Shown here piece after piece: positions 47,577 to 57,908 of a DNA stretch of 64,000 bases. The stretch is from Latrodectus hesperus (taxonomy: Eukaryota; Arthropoda; Arachnida; Araneae; Theridiidae), in the NCBI GenBank assembly GCA_037975125.1, contig JAJQOW010000242.1, positions 1 through 64,000 of the forward strand. The letters run 5' to 3'. Each line of letters opens with the position of its first letter. Within the stretch, counting starts at the first letter, position 1. Position numbers and translations under genes: made by a program. Below the pieces are notes generated by a model. It was not told the origin of the DNA and did not search any database. It worked only from the letters and a program-made list of their open reading frames with translations.

Positions 47577-48068
47577 AACTATTGGCAGGTTCTTAACAGG
47601 GTTTCCATAGATGCATGATCAATTTAATCATCATTCACGTTCTAAATTTCTGAAAAAAATTTCTTCAGTCTATTCGCAATTGCTGCATCTATTCTGTTGA
47701 TAGCTTTTTCATGCCCGAATGTTCATTCGATATATTTTTACCTTCTTAGTTATGTCGTGCACTTCCACACTGCAGCCTTCTAACATAATATGCAGGTTCC
47801 AGATTGGGGCCTGAAGCAAAAACTTCACAACAACAACAAACTTTCTTTTCGATTTGCCAAACGATACAATGTGAAATAAGCTTTCTATTCGATTTGGAGG
47901 CTTCTCTGGTGTGAAGGCATACAGGGCAACTGCCCCTATGCCTTTGATTTAGTCAGGCTCTGATGATATGGATTTTTTTTTTATTACTTATTCAGACATC
48001 CCAAAAGCTCTGTGTCTATTGCGGTCGTAAATCTACAACGGAATTCTATGAGCCACTAGTGAACATGT
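47577..48068. other. Unassigned sequence
   Basis: Contains an acttcacaacaacaacaaac stretch near 47820 that may be the end of another SINE; no gene is seen. Confidence 0.4.
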
Positions 48069-48082
48069 AATATAAGAAGGTT

Positions 48083-48365
48083 GTTGTTGTCGTGTGCCAG
48101 CTAGGCTGGTAATATGGGGTGCGCTGCTCCACTTTTCCAACTGAACCCTATTTAGGTGTGGAGTCCGACTTCCTCAGTACACACATGACAAAGGGACCCG
48201 TTTATAGGGTAGGCAACTATTCACACCCCATTCATACAAGGAAAGGATAAAGACAGGATAGATAGAGAGAGAAAGAGAAAGTACATCCATGCCCGAATCG
48301 GGATACGAACCCAGGACCTCTCTATCCGCAGTCAGGGTTGCTGACCACTAGACAGGTTGGGCGGC
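48083..48365 (-). mobile_element. SINE family C, copy with TSD
   Basis: The minus strand starts ccgcccaacctgtctagtgg, has B box gggttcgtatcccg, and runs through tacccctatctatcc-type sequence to cagcctagctggcacacgac and (aac)n. A 14-bp duplication with one mismatch (aatataagaaggtt at 48069, aatatgagaaggtt at 48366) flanks it. Confidence 0.88.
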
Positions 48366-48462
48366 AATATGAGAAGGTTAAAAAATATATAAAGGGGTTG
48401 TTTCTTTTGGTTGTAGTTATCGTGATTATGCCACTTTAAAGCATTTCTCATTGGTTTAAAAT

Positions 48463-49400
48463 ATCCATGACGTCAGATAACACTTCATCTATGTTACATC
48501 GTATTGAGGCACCGTCGTCAATCCGACTTGTCTACGAATTTGCTGCCTTACTTCAAATTGCATTCCCCGAGCGACAGCAAACAAAGCCACCATCGAATGT
48601 TTGAGTGTCGTCGGTGATGAGAAAAATCCATTCATGATTTTTAGCAGTAAGTAAAAGTATTTTTTAATCTGATTTTAAAGAAATCTTTTTTAATTATAAC
48701 TTTTTACACTAGTAAAATTTTTCAAAATCATAAAAATTACCTGTTCTAAATAGTTTCACATCTTTAGGGATTTGCTTCCAAAATTTCCAGAAATTGTTAA
48801 TCTCTTTACTAATTCGTGTCTTTGACCGATTCAAGTTTTCTTCCCTGGCTCACCAACTTCCCTTGCGGCCGTAATTTTTATTTTTTTTTATGAACATTTT
48901 GTGCGCAAAACAGTGACTGTTACGAGTATCCGAAATCATGATTCCACAAGTGGTTTCGAATCGCTTTGAGCCAAATAGCCTTAACTATATTCGAACTGAT
49001 TTGGACATGACACATATATCGAGTAACGATTCTATGGCTTCAACACGTTGGAATCAAAATCAAAAATAATATCGAAGTTCATTTTGTTAATAACACGATC
49101 TCCAATATAAGGGCCAAAACATCGGTTTGAGAACCGTTTTCCATTCATTCAAGCCATTAACTCGTTGACAATAGAACAGCAGAAAAAGCAGAATGAAAAA
49201 GACATGATAAAACATCCACTATAATTACTTTAAATCGGCACAAGGACGATTTAAATTTTATTAATAGAATTTTGAATTAATAGTTGCATTATTTGTAAGC
49301 AATCCTTTTTTTTTAATCTTAAGACTAATGTTTTGATCACGCCCACATAAAATTTTTTCGTTTGCTAAAATTTGAACAGCATTCAGTTGATAATTAGAAT
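48463..49400 (+). repeat. Repeat X, copy 3, without the MITE
   Basis: Matches copy 1 on both sides of its MITE (atccatgacgtcag, catcgaatgtttgag, ccgttttccattcattcaag; then gcattatttgtaagcaatcc). At about 49280 it passes directly from ttgaattaa to tagttgcatt, so it preserves the empty site. It has ~350 bp of extra sequence after 48615. Confidence 0.7.
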
Positions 49401-49709
49401 ATAACAACACTCAGTAAATCTAGGAAGATCCATCGCTCTTTTTTCCCCCGCCAGTTTTAAATAAGCTTTAATGTCTACGAATAACCATGAAACTCCAACA
49501 TCAGAAAGCCTAACTGGCAGATAAGTGGTCTTCGTTTAAGAATTCACGGATTAGATGCTATCGTTCCTGGCCGTTACAGATCCGTGTCACAGTTGCTTGG
49601 TTTCATCCAACACGATCATAAACGTTTCTAAAGCTCAATCACGAATGACTTTTACTCTGCTTTCAATCGAACTGAGAAACTTATTCGAAAGACGCTGCTC
49701 TGTACGAGA
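49401..49709. other. Unassigned sequence
   Basis: No gene recognised. Confidence 0.5.
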
Positions 49710-49720
49710 CATAGTTAAAA

Positions 49721-49957
49721 TTTATTTATTTATTTATTTATTTTATTACATTACATATATTCAGACTTGTATGCTTGATTCTTGAGATCCGCTTGTAAGT
49801 CTTCGTCGATAATAGGACAAATAGCACAATGACAGATGTACAATCACAGAAGAATAACGAAGAAAACACCCAGGGCCACGGTGGGAATCGAACCCACTTT
49901 CCTACGCTCTCAAGCGATTAGCGGTGATGCTTTAGACCACTCAGCCACGGAGCGCCC
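49721..49957 (-). mobile_element. SINE family D, copy 3
   Basis: Reversed; same tRNA-Ser-like head and body as the copies at 18201 and 29944, with a longer (ttta)n tail. A perfect 11-bp duplication CATAGTTAAAA at 49710-49720 and 49958-49968 bounds it. Confidence 0.94.
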
Positions 49958-50009
49958 CATAGTTAAAAACATAGGGAACAAAGCAATTGTTATATTTACA
50001 ATTGGCTTC

Positions 50010-50400
50010 AGTTCCAGTGGCTCAGTAGCTTCACGCCGCTTCCCGTAAGCTCAGCAAAGTGAAGCATCATTTGCCGCGGGCAGTGGTTGGGAGGATGACC
50101 ACGGTGGACTCTCCTTCACTGGGTTGCTGGAACTCCGTGGGTTGGGGACGTGTCCACATTCATCTGTGACGTCCAAAGTCCTTCCGCTGGTGTGGCGTGG
50201 ATGTGGAGAGGAGAGTGCCAACTCAGGTGAGGCCTCGTCACCTGATCGTGGTTCAAAATGACGAGGCACCTTAAAAAGAGCAAAGATGTACTTTCACCTT
50301 CGTGGTGCTCTGATCCAAACGAAAGACGCTCTCCATTGACTTAATTCGCACTGCCAAAGGCATTGCGAGCTTGGCTTGTCCAAGTGTCATAAGCAACAAC
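50010..50400 (+). mobile_element. SINE family E, full-length copy with TSD
   Basis: The head reads agttccagtggctcagtag, then tttgccgcgggcagtggttg and gcctcgtcacctgatcgtgg. From 50277 it carries the tail of family A (gtactttcaccttcgtgg, gagcttggcttgtccaag). A perfect 12-bp duplication ACAATTGGCTTC (49998-50009, 50401-50412) proves that head and tail moved as a unit. Confidence 0.9.
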
Positions 50401-50412
50401 ACAATTGGCTTC

Positions 50413-50954
50413 GCTTTTTATATAGGTGCCATTAAAGATGAAGGTATGCTACTGGTTTGTATATCTCATCGCCGCAGAAGCATGATGTAAAAAATTCTCC
50501 TACGTACAAAATCTGTTTTTTGGGATGCCCGCAGTGGGGGATGAGTTTCTGTCTTCTGATTTTACAATTAGTGAAGATTTTTCAAGTGTTATCATTATAT
50601 ACAAGTTTCTAATAAAGCTTTCCGTGAATATAACTTCAAAAAAACTAAACAGCCACCTGTGTTATGTGACTTTGTATCACTTTCACAATCAAAATTGCCT
50701 TTTATTTATATAAAAAAATACCAAAATACAATATTTTTTTATATTAAGGCAATGCTGAACCTTAGAAGGCTGCCACACATTGACCATAAAGGAATGTTTC
50801 AGTGTATTAAAATAAGGTAAAGCTTTGTTATTGAAAGTAACCTTGAAAGATGTGCTATTAGTTACGAATAATAAATTTATATCTTATAATGATAATATTT
50901 TCCTAATTTTTTATTATTTCAACTTATTATCAAATTATTTTATTATCAACTTAC
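50413..50954. other. AT-rich intergenic sequence
   Basis: Nothing recognised. Confidence 0.5.
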
Positions 50955-50966
50955 AAATTATCATAT

Positions 50967-51255
50967 TCATTCATTCACATTGTCGTGTGCCAGCTAGGTT
51001 GGCAACATGGGGTGTGTTGCTCCACTTTTCAACTGAACCCTATTTTGGTGTGGAGTTCGACTTCCTCAGTACACACATGCCATAGGGACCCGTTTATAGG
51101 GTGGGCAACCATTCACAACTCATTCATACAAGGAAAGGACAAAGATAAGATAGATAGAGAGAGAAAAAAAAGTACATCCATGCCCGAACCGGGATTCGAA
51201 CCCAGACCTCCTTATCCGTAGTCAGGCACGCTGACCACTAGACAAGTTGGTCGGC
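50967..51255 (-). mobile_element. SINE family C, second reversed copy
   Basis: Reads in reverse from gccgaccaacttgtctagtg with B box gggttcgaatcccgg to cagctggcacacgac and a (tgaa)-type tail. Imperfect 12-bp duplicates AAATTATCATAT (50955) and AAATTACCATAT (51256) bound it. Confidence 0.88.
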
Positions 51256-51267
51256 AAATTACCATAT

Positions 51268-52760
51268 AAATTGTGAAAATGACCTAATGAATAGGCAACT
51301 GCAAAAAGAAATTTTCTAGCAATATGATATTCGTTCATAAAAAAATAATAATGTTTATCGAATTGGTTCTGAAGAAGGTTATAGCTTTGAATAAATTTAA
51401 AAGCAACAAAATTGCTTTGATAAAGTTCTCATTGTTCGAGTATGTAATGAAAAAAAAATTTTTTTTTGTTAATACAATCGGAAAGTATATAAATTTTCAC
51501 TGAAAAAAATGTAGTATTATCGTACTTAAAAATAAAAATAAAATCAATTTTTCTGTTTTATTCATTTTTGAATAGCAACTGTTCTTTACTTGGCGTTGTT
51601 TGTTCCGCTCTCCATGGTACATGCGGGATAATGATTCTTATAACATTTAATCAGTATTAAATGTGTTGCTTAAACCTCTCCCTAGGATTATTAATGAATC
51701 AGGTTTCATAATAAATGCCTTAACCATTAGAGTCTATTATAACATTCAAATTCTACAGACTTTAAAAAAGTAATGAAATGAATGAATTGAATTAAAAAAA
51801 ATAATACGTATTAAATAGAAAATACATTCATTAGAATACGAAATGAAAATTAATTATATGAAATGGATTTTGATTGTGAGTGGTACCTTTGAAAAACTGT
51901 TCACAATAATTTGTATTGTAACAACAGCCTTATAGTGAATTCTAAGGGATTTAATTTAAAAAAATCATTTGGTTCGGTTCTTTCTTTTTTTTTTTTTTTT
52001 TTTTTTTTTTTCCCTTTAAATTTGGAAGTTTATTTAAATGTAAATGGAATTTGGATGGGAAAATGGCAGTTGATAAAATTAGTTTGATTCTATCCCTGTG
52101 CAATTTTTGATTTCTTAATGAAATAAGAGTATTTTAAATTTTTGACGTGTTTTGTGAAAAACATACTCTTACTCAATGCGAGCTATAAGCCTACGAGTAT
52201 AAAGCTCCAAAACTGTTTCTGTCATATTACTACTACTAATGAAATAATAATATACTTAGAAATATATTAAGATATTTCAATAAGTAGGTCACTTATAAAA
52301 GTGTTTGATCTAAACTCGATAATAATATTTTGTTAACACACTGAAAGATAATTTTGAATGTTCTGTGCCTTCATCATGAAAACTAAAGACATTGTTATTT
52401 ATAATTGCAGATCTCCTTCAAGCGGTGGAATATCTGACTGCCACTGATGATAAAAACTTTATCGGTTTGTTTGAAGTCCGCTTGAAATGAAAACGCCCAC
52501 ACCCCTCAACTTTGACGATGAAATGGTCGAGGTCTGACAGTTGAAAGCATTTATGGTGCATTTTTAGGCAACCAAGCATCCACTAGGATTTCTTATGGTC
52601 ATAGAGGGGAACCTCAGAAAACTCCCAAGCACACACCTCGACAGGTGTAAACCCAGTTTCTGTTGATCGAGTTCCTCTCCTGGTGAACCTATGAGCAGCT
52701 TAACAGGTGGCATGAGTTGCGGAAACCTGACTGGTCGAAGATTAAAGCTATTCTATCTTA
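51268..52760. other. Unassigned sequence with a long poly(T) tract
   Basis: A run of about 27 T at 51986-52012 stands out. From 52430 to 52760 base use is more balanced, but I recognise no protein or repeat family. Confidence 0.5.
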
Positions 52761-52820
52761 TTTGGTTTGTGAAGTGGGGGTGACCTCGTCACTTGATAAT
52801 GACTCAAGTTTTTTATGACT
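52761..52820 (+). repeat. SINE E fragment
   Basis: gtggggtgacctcgtcacttgataatgactc-like sequence parallels the gcctcgtcacctgatcgtgg part of SINE E. Confidence 0.4.
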
Positions 52821-53081
52821 GCATTCAAGGAAGATCAAATCGGTCTATTCATTATATCACGACCAGATTTCTTCCACTGCGTGCTGAACTAGTAATTGAA
52901 AAGTTCATGCTTCATTCCACAAATTGTGATTTCGAGCGTGGATGAATGGTGAAGTCCATTCTAAACCATGTGCCCACAGTTGAATAAGTCCTACACTATA
53001 AAAAAATGACAGTAAAGGGGTTCACAGACGAATCCCTCGCAACATTATGTTGTTTTTGAATACCCATCTTCTCGTGTCTGG

Positions 53082-53252
53082 TGCCGAGCTGGCAGCCGAA
53101 TGGTTAGCGCTCTTGCCTTCGGTTCAACAGTTCGTGGGTTGGGCATGGATGTTTGTAGTGGTTCGGAATCCACTTTAAACTGTAAGTCCCGGTCTAATTA
53201 GCCTTCGTGTGCAAAAAATGACCGTTGAGCGACAAAGAAACCAAACCAACCA
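53082..53252 (+). mobile_element. SINE family B copy lacking its B box
   Basis: Same start and end as the 47391 copy, but about 13 bp between gtgggtt and gggcatgg are gone, removing the B box core. A perfect 12-bp duplication TCTCGTGTCTGG lies at 53070-53081 and 53253-53264. Confidence 0.9.
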
Positions 53253-53264
53253 TCTCGTGTCTGG

Positions 53265-53462
53265 CTGGCTCTGCAAAGCAATTTGCCGCGGGCAGTGATT
53301 GAAACACCGTTCTCTTTCTCTCTCTCTCCGGGTTGCTGGTGCTCCATGGAGTGGGGACATCCATCTGTCACATCAAAAGCTGTCCCGCTGCTCTGGAGAA
53401 GAGGGTGCCAGCTCAGGTGTGACCTCGACTCTCGATCGTAGTTCAAGATTACGAGACGCTAG
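53265..53462 (+). repeat. SINE family E, head part
   Basis: ctgcaaagcaatttgccgcggg...gggttgctggtgctcc...gtgccagctcaggtgtgacctcg follows the E copy at 50041-50270 without the shared tail. Confidence 0.75.
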
Positions 53463-54900
53463 GTGATGGATGTGTATCATAAGGTGCAGTTATAAGGCAC
53501 CGCTATATATTTAAGGAAGGTTGTGAGTTCTGTGCCTGACTCAATCGAAGATCTATCATGCTCTCTGATGACTGGTGCACGTGAAGTATGTCATTGTTGC
53601 AATGTGCTTTCATTGGTATGGTGAGGCGTTGAGAAGAAGGTTGGTAACTGGGGTGTTGACTTCGTCTCTTGTCCGTGGTTCAGGTGGCTATTGGTTGTAT
53701 TTAGCGGTTTTTAAGTCGTAGGAAATAAGCAAATGTTATGCGATCAAGCACTTCGTCATTTTGAGCCATGGAACGCGGTGAGGTCGACACTTGTGCTCCA
53801 CACGACATTATGCCTTATGTATAACCAACGTAGATCATGGAAAGAGTATCTTTGATTTGATCAAAAACGACCCAATAGAATTCATTCTCATCCCAATTCA
53901 ACTTCGCAGCCACGAATCTTTCTCGAAAGGCAGCCTCAACCATTCTGCTCAGAGCTCTTATCCCTGCTGGCTATCCGTGGCTCAAGAATTCAGTGAAAGA
54001 AAACATGACCTGTATTTTGTGTGCAGCTCTTCCATTGAATGACAATATTGTTTCATGGCTATACTTTGATTCGGCGTTATGGAGCCAACGACCTTGTAAG
54101 TTTGAAGTGAATGTTAGTTATTTACCTAAATATTGCTCAGGATCTCATAGTATTTAAGAGAGGCCCCAGTGCTTTCCAGAGTTCTGGGTTCGACCGAAGT
54201 CACTCTTACGCAACGAACTTTGAGCTTCTACATTCATCTGTTAGAGCGAACGCGTAGGAGTTGTCCGAGTTTCACCCCTTGTCCTTCCTGAATACAATTT
54301 TCTGCAAAAAAATCGTTCCTGATGTGTTTCATCGTGAAACATTTGTTCAAAAAAGCACCGGTAGCGGTTATCACTTGTTAAGCTTTCCACTAAGCGAGGA
54401 CACATACTAAATAAGGGAAAATAGGTTTCTTAATTATTTAAACCGAATTTTCAGCTTGTAGTGCACTTTATTCTTTTCTTTATAAAAGAAAATTTTACTG
54501 ATTTTGATAAAAAAAAAATAATAACATAATTGAGCGGTTGATTGATTGTAATCGAATTTAAACCGAAGCATCAGTTCTTTCATTCAAACATAGACTCACA
54601 GCGGCATATGCTCTACTTTCTCTTGTTTTCGAAGTTGGTGCGTTCCACTTTTTGGTTTGTAAACCAGCTTTTATAGAAGTTAATGTTCTAAACTGAATTG
54701 ATATTATTCGATTGTTATTTAAATGATAGGAGGCATTTTAATTAATGGTTTGCGACCTGCGTTCAGTTGAAAAGGAAAACGGCTCATTGAAGAGTCTCTA
54801 TAAATGGATGGTATCTGCAGCGGGAAAAATAGGCTAAGACTCTGGAGCTTTTCACCAAAATTTTTAAGTTAGTAAACTGCGACGTAAGTAGTTAAAAAAA
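53463..54900. other. Unassigned sequence before the Polinton
   Basis: A second weak SINE E-like phrase (gttgacttcgtctcttgtccgtgg) is near 53658. An 83-codon frame at 53791-54042 has no family resemblance that I can see. No gene is claimed. Confidence 0.45.
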
Positions 54901-54941
54901 GCCGATTCTAACACAGTGGCGGTGGTGGCGGAGAGTGGCGG

Positions 54942-55120
54942 CGTTGAGTTGTTTCCTCCTGCTGCTGAGTTGAGTTGTTTCCCTCCTGTTGCTGAGTTGA
55001 GTTGTTTTCATCCTGCTGCTGAGTTGAGTTGTTCCCTCCTGCTGCTGAGTTGAGTTGTTCCCTCCTGTTGCCGAGTTGAGTATTTTTTCCTGCTAAGTTG
55101 AGTTGTTTTTTCCTGTTATT
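54942..55120. repeat. Minisatellite, about 7 units of 26-27 bp
   Basis: Unit gagttgagttgttccctcc followed by tgctgct, seen at 54967, 54994, 55021 and 55047, with decaying copies at both sides. On the minus strand it translates as repeats of NNSTQQQEG, which follows from the repeat and is not evidence of a gene. Confidence 0.92.
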
Positions 55121-55183
55121 TGAGTTTTTGTTTCGGTTTTTAAAACAAATGGTTAGTTTTGGTTTTTGAGTTTCAGTTTTATG

Positions 55184-55290
55184 GAATGGCAACAGTTGAT
55201 TTGCATTTTACGAAATGGCAACGTTGTGTGCTTTAAGACAACACATGAAAGGTAAACAAAAAACATGTGGTGGTTGGGTGGCGGTGTTGT
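55184..55290 (+). repeat. Direct repeat, copy 1
   Basis: gaatggcaacagttgattt...aaatggcaacgttgtgtgcttt...aaaggtaaacaa...acatgtggtggt is repeated with few changes at 55929-56020. Confidence 0.88.
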
Positions 55291-55518
55291 TTACATTCAA
55301 TTTTTTATATTATAGTATTTCCTGAATTGAATAACAGTTATTATGTGGCGGTGTAGTTTGATTATTTGATTGATATATGTGGTAATTATACGTTTCTGGT
55401 CTTACCACATGTAACAGTAGGTTAAAATTTTAGAATGGTGGCGCCACCTATCCGTTCATTTATGAATAAAAAACTTTTTTAAAAAAATTCCAAGATTTTG
55501 TATAAGAAATAATTATGT

Positions 55519-55602
55519 GTTCTGGGATCGAACCCACCAATAGTAAAAAGTACTGGTGGGTCATCGATTTTCCATGCCTTAACCAGATGAGCCACGAGTA
55601 CT
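55519..55602 (-). repeat. tRNA-like sequence
   Basis: On the minus strand an A box-like gtggctcatctggttaagg is followed by a B box-like gggttcgatccc about 50 bp later. Acceptor-stem ends (gtactcg and ccagaac) do not pair, so it is more likely a tRNA-derived repeat than a working tRNA gene. Confidence 0.4.
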
Positions 55603-55804
55603 TGTTCGTTGAAAGGTTTAATAACTTGAATTACCATTTCACAGTTAAACTCTTTTATTGCTAATATTATATGAAGGTATCTTTCCTTTGTATAAACCAC
55701 AGAAGGTGATTCCTTTCCCGCCATTTGCGATGCAGACGTTGAAGTTGAAACACCCTTTTACTATGTTAGTCGCGGGGCTACGATATAGTTTGACATTTAG
55801 GATG

Positions 55805-55858
55805 GCAACGTGCATTGGTAAACACGTTTTGTTTTGAAGCACACAACGTCGCCATTTT
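55805..55858 (-). repeat. Inverted partial copy of the direct repeat
   Basis: gaagcacacaacgtcgccatttt is the reverse complement, with two changes, of the aaatggcaacgttgtgtgcttt phrase in the direct repeats at 55184 and 55929. Confidence 0.65.
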
Positions 55859-55928
55859 AGAGAATCAAAAACTCTCCTGTTGCCAATCAGAAAAATAGAA
55901 ATTTGATGAGTTTGAGATTAGCACTCAT

Positions 55929-56020
55929 GAAATGGCAACAGTTGATTTACATTTTACAAAATGGCAACGTTGTGTGCTTTAAGACACACGAGAAAGGTAA
56001 ACAAGAACATGTGGTGGTGA
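55929..56020 (+). repeat. Direct repeat, copy 2
   Basis: Second copy of the 55184 repeat, lying just upstream of the TATA box of the first Polinton gene. Confidence 0.88.
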
Positions 56021-56126
56021 TGTGTTGTCCACTCCAAATTATAAAAGGTTGGTTCTTTTAAAAGTTTCTACCATGTGGCAACATGATTTTAATTTTTGTA
56101 GAATGGCAACAGTAAATTTTAGGTAT

Positions 56127-56134
56127 TATAAAAG
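56127..56134 (+). promoter_or_regulatory. TATA box of the first Polinton gene
   Basis: TATAAAAG stands about 290 bp before the start codon. Between them are a good donor (caa|gtaagt, 56274) and an acceptor (ctctttag, ending 56369), which would remove a 5' UTR intron and bring the start close to the cap site. Confidence 0.6.
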
Positions 56135-56415
56135 GGCATCATTTTCACGACCATTCAATTTAACACGTGTTAATATTAACGTTGTATGTGGTGAAACACG
56201 ATTCGACAAAAATTTTCTTGAGTCTCGGTACACATTTTCTGCTTATTGCTGGACTACTCAAAAATAATTTCAAGTAAGTTTAATTTTATTTATTATAATA
56301 TTCTTGGCATATTTATTTATTTTGATTAATTATTAGATTATTAAATGTCTTTATATATTTTCTCTTTAGATACTTTACTGTGAATTTGATCTATAAGAAA
56401 AGATAAGTCAGTGGA

Positions 56416-57357
56416 ATGGCTAACTTGAAGCGTAAGAATGAATCTGAGGTAAAAATTCTTTCAATCAAAATAGTTTTCTAATATTAAAATGTATTTTTAC
56501 TTATGTTACTTTTTCTTCTACAGGTATCTACTGGAAAGAAAGTTAAAGCGGGTATTTCTTTCAAATGTGGTGAAGAGCCCGAGAATGTATTTTCACTCGG
56601 TAGAAATGTCTTCATCTATGTGTCCATGTGGATGAACAAAATTTATGTTCACATACGCACTTTTAAGCTTTTTGGAAATACTTACTATCCTTCCTCAGAT
56701 GGGTTGACAATGGGACCCTATGTCTTTTTCATGCTGTCCAGAGAAGACAATCATCAGTGTGATCAAAATCTGAATTATGTGGTGGTGGATTTAGCATCTT
56801 TTTTCAACGAAGACCTCAAAGTAAAAGTCTCATGTGAAGGGTCTGATATGCCTGTGAATTTATCTCGACAAATAATTTGCAAAAGTGGTCGAAAATATTC
56901 TCATTCCATTCAACTATCTCAAGACCAATGGAAAACATTATATAACATTAAAGACATTTTATCTAGTGTGATTCATTTGAAATTTGAGGAAATTGATTTT
57001 TTAGCTGCATATTCAAAACAAACAAGTGCATCGACCTTAGATGCTGACCTGGAATACATCAATTTACTGAAAGACCATATGAGAAAAGTTATTACTAAAA
57101 ATCTATACAATTTCAATCTTCTCGGACAATATAAAGATGGCGACACTGAAAACACAGTCGCGCTATTCAATGAAAGTGCAATGGAATTGGACATTGAAAC
57201 TATTGACGAGGACTTTTTCTATGAAATTATTAGCGTGATTTTGCCAAATGGTAAAAGACTCTCTGAGTGTGTACCCCAAACATTTTTACATAATGTGAAT
57301 ATTTCTTCTATTCTTAAAGATATAAAAGAAGAGGTATGTTGTTTAGAATCTTATTAA
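56416..57357 (+). CDS. Polinton protein with possible PC4-like DNA-binding domain
   Basis: Two coding exons are read: 56416-56448 (11 codons, donor gag|gtaaaa) and 56524-57357 (acceptor ttctacag), giving 288 residues in phase 0. After a lysine-rich start, residues about 20-70 read NVFSLGRNVFIYVSMW and KIYVHIRTF, then DGLTMGPYVFFML. The order F-x-L-x-x-x-x-x-x-V, then a KIYVHIR strand and a G-(I/L)-x-(L/M)-x-P turn recalls the PC4/p15 single-strand-DNA-binding fold. A second similar run (SGRKYSHSIQLSQDQW) is at about 135-150. This assignment is inference from the pattern only. A GTATGT donor at 57334 leaves open another exon. A polyadenylation signal AATAAA is at 57386. It runs towards the polymerase gene. 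A role in element replication would fit, but is not shown. Confidence 0.6.
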
Positions 57358-57908
57358 AAAATAATCAAATTTGTATACATTTAGAAATAAATTTTTAAAA
57401 AATTTGAAAATATACTTCCTCTTTGCTTTCCTTATTTTGAAATTATTTTAGAATAATAAAAATTTTTTTCAAAATAACCAATATATGCATATTTAATATT
57501 AAAGGTTGAAAGAAAAGTCTTATTCAATATGTATTTACAAATCTTAAAAAAGAAAATAAAAAGTAACCAGACTATTAAATTACATGAAATATGTTTATTA
57601 TTATTATATTTTTACAAAAATATACATTTTCACAAACATTTGCTTTTCTTTTTTAATGATACACAAGTACAATAAATTTATATTACATATCAATGGAAAA
57701 ATTTTATGTAAAAAGTATTTATATTCAAATTATCATTTCTATCAATATGAAAATAATCCTTTTAAGAAAAATGACATCAGTTTTTATATAATTTACTAGT
57801 AAAAAATATTAAATCTTAAAAATATTTACAATTAGCATTAAATAATACTATTTACAATATGTATGTAGTTTCAGTTGTTACATTTTACAATAAAGAATAT
57901 TTTCATTT
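57358..57908. other. Convergent 3' region between two Polinton genes
   Basis: AT-rich. Contains the plus-strand AATAAA at 57386-57391; the polymerase gene ends from the other side at 57909. The short frames here have no likeness to known proteins. Confidence 0.5.

Noticed and set aside
54908..55192. Minus-strand frame rich in NNSTQQQ
   Set aside because: It is the translation of the 26-27-bp minisatellite and has no support beyond that.
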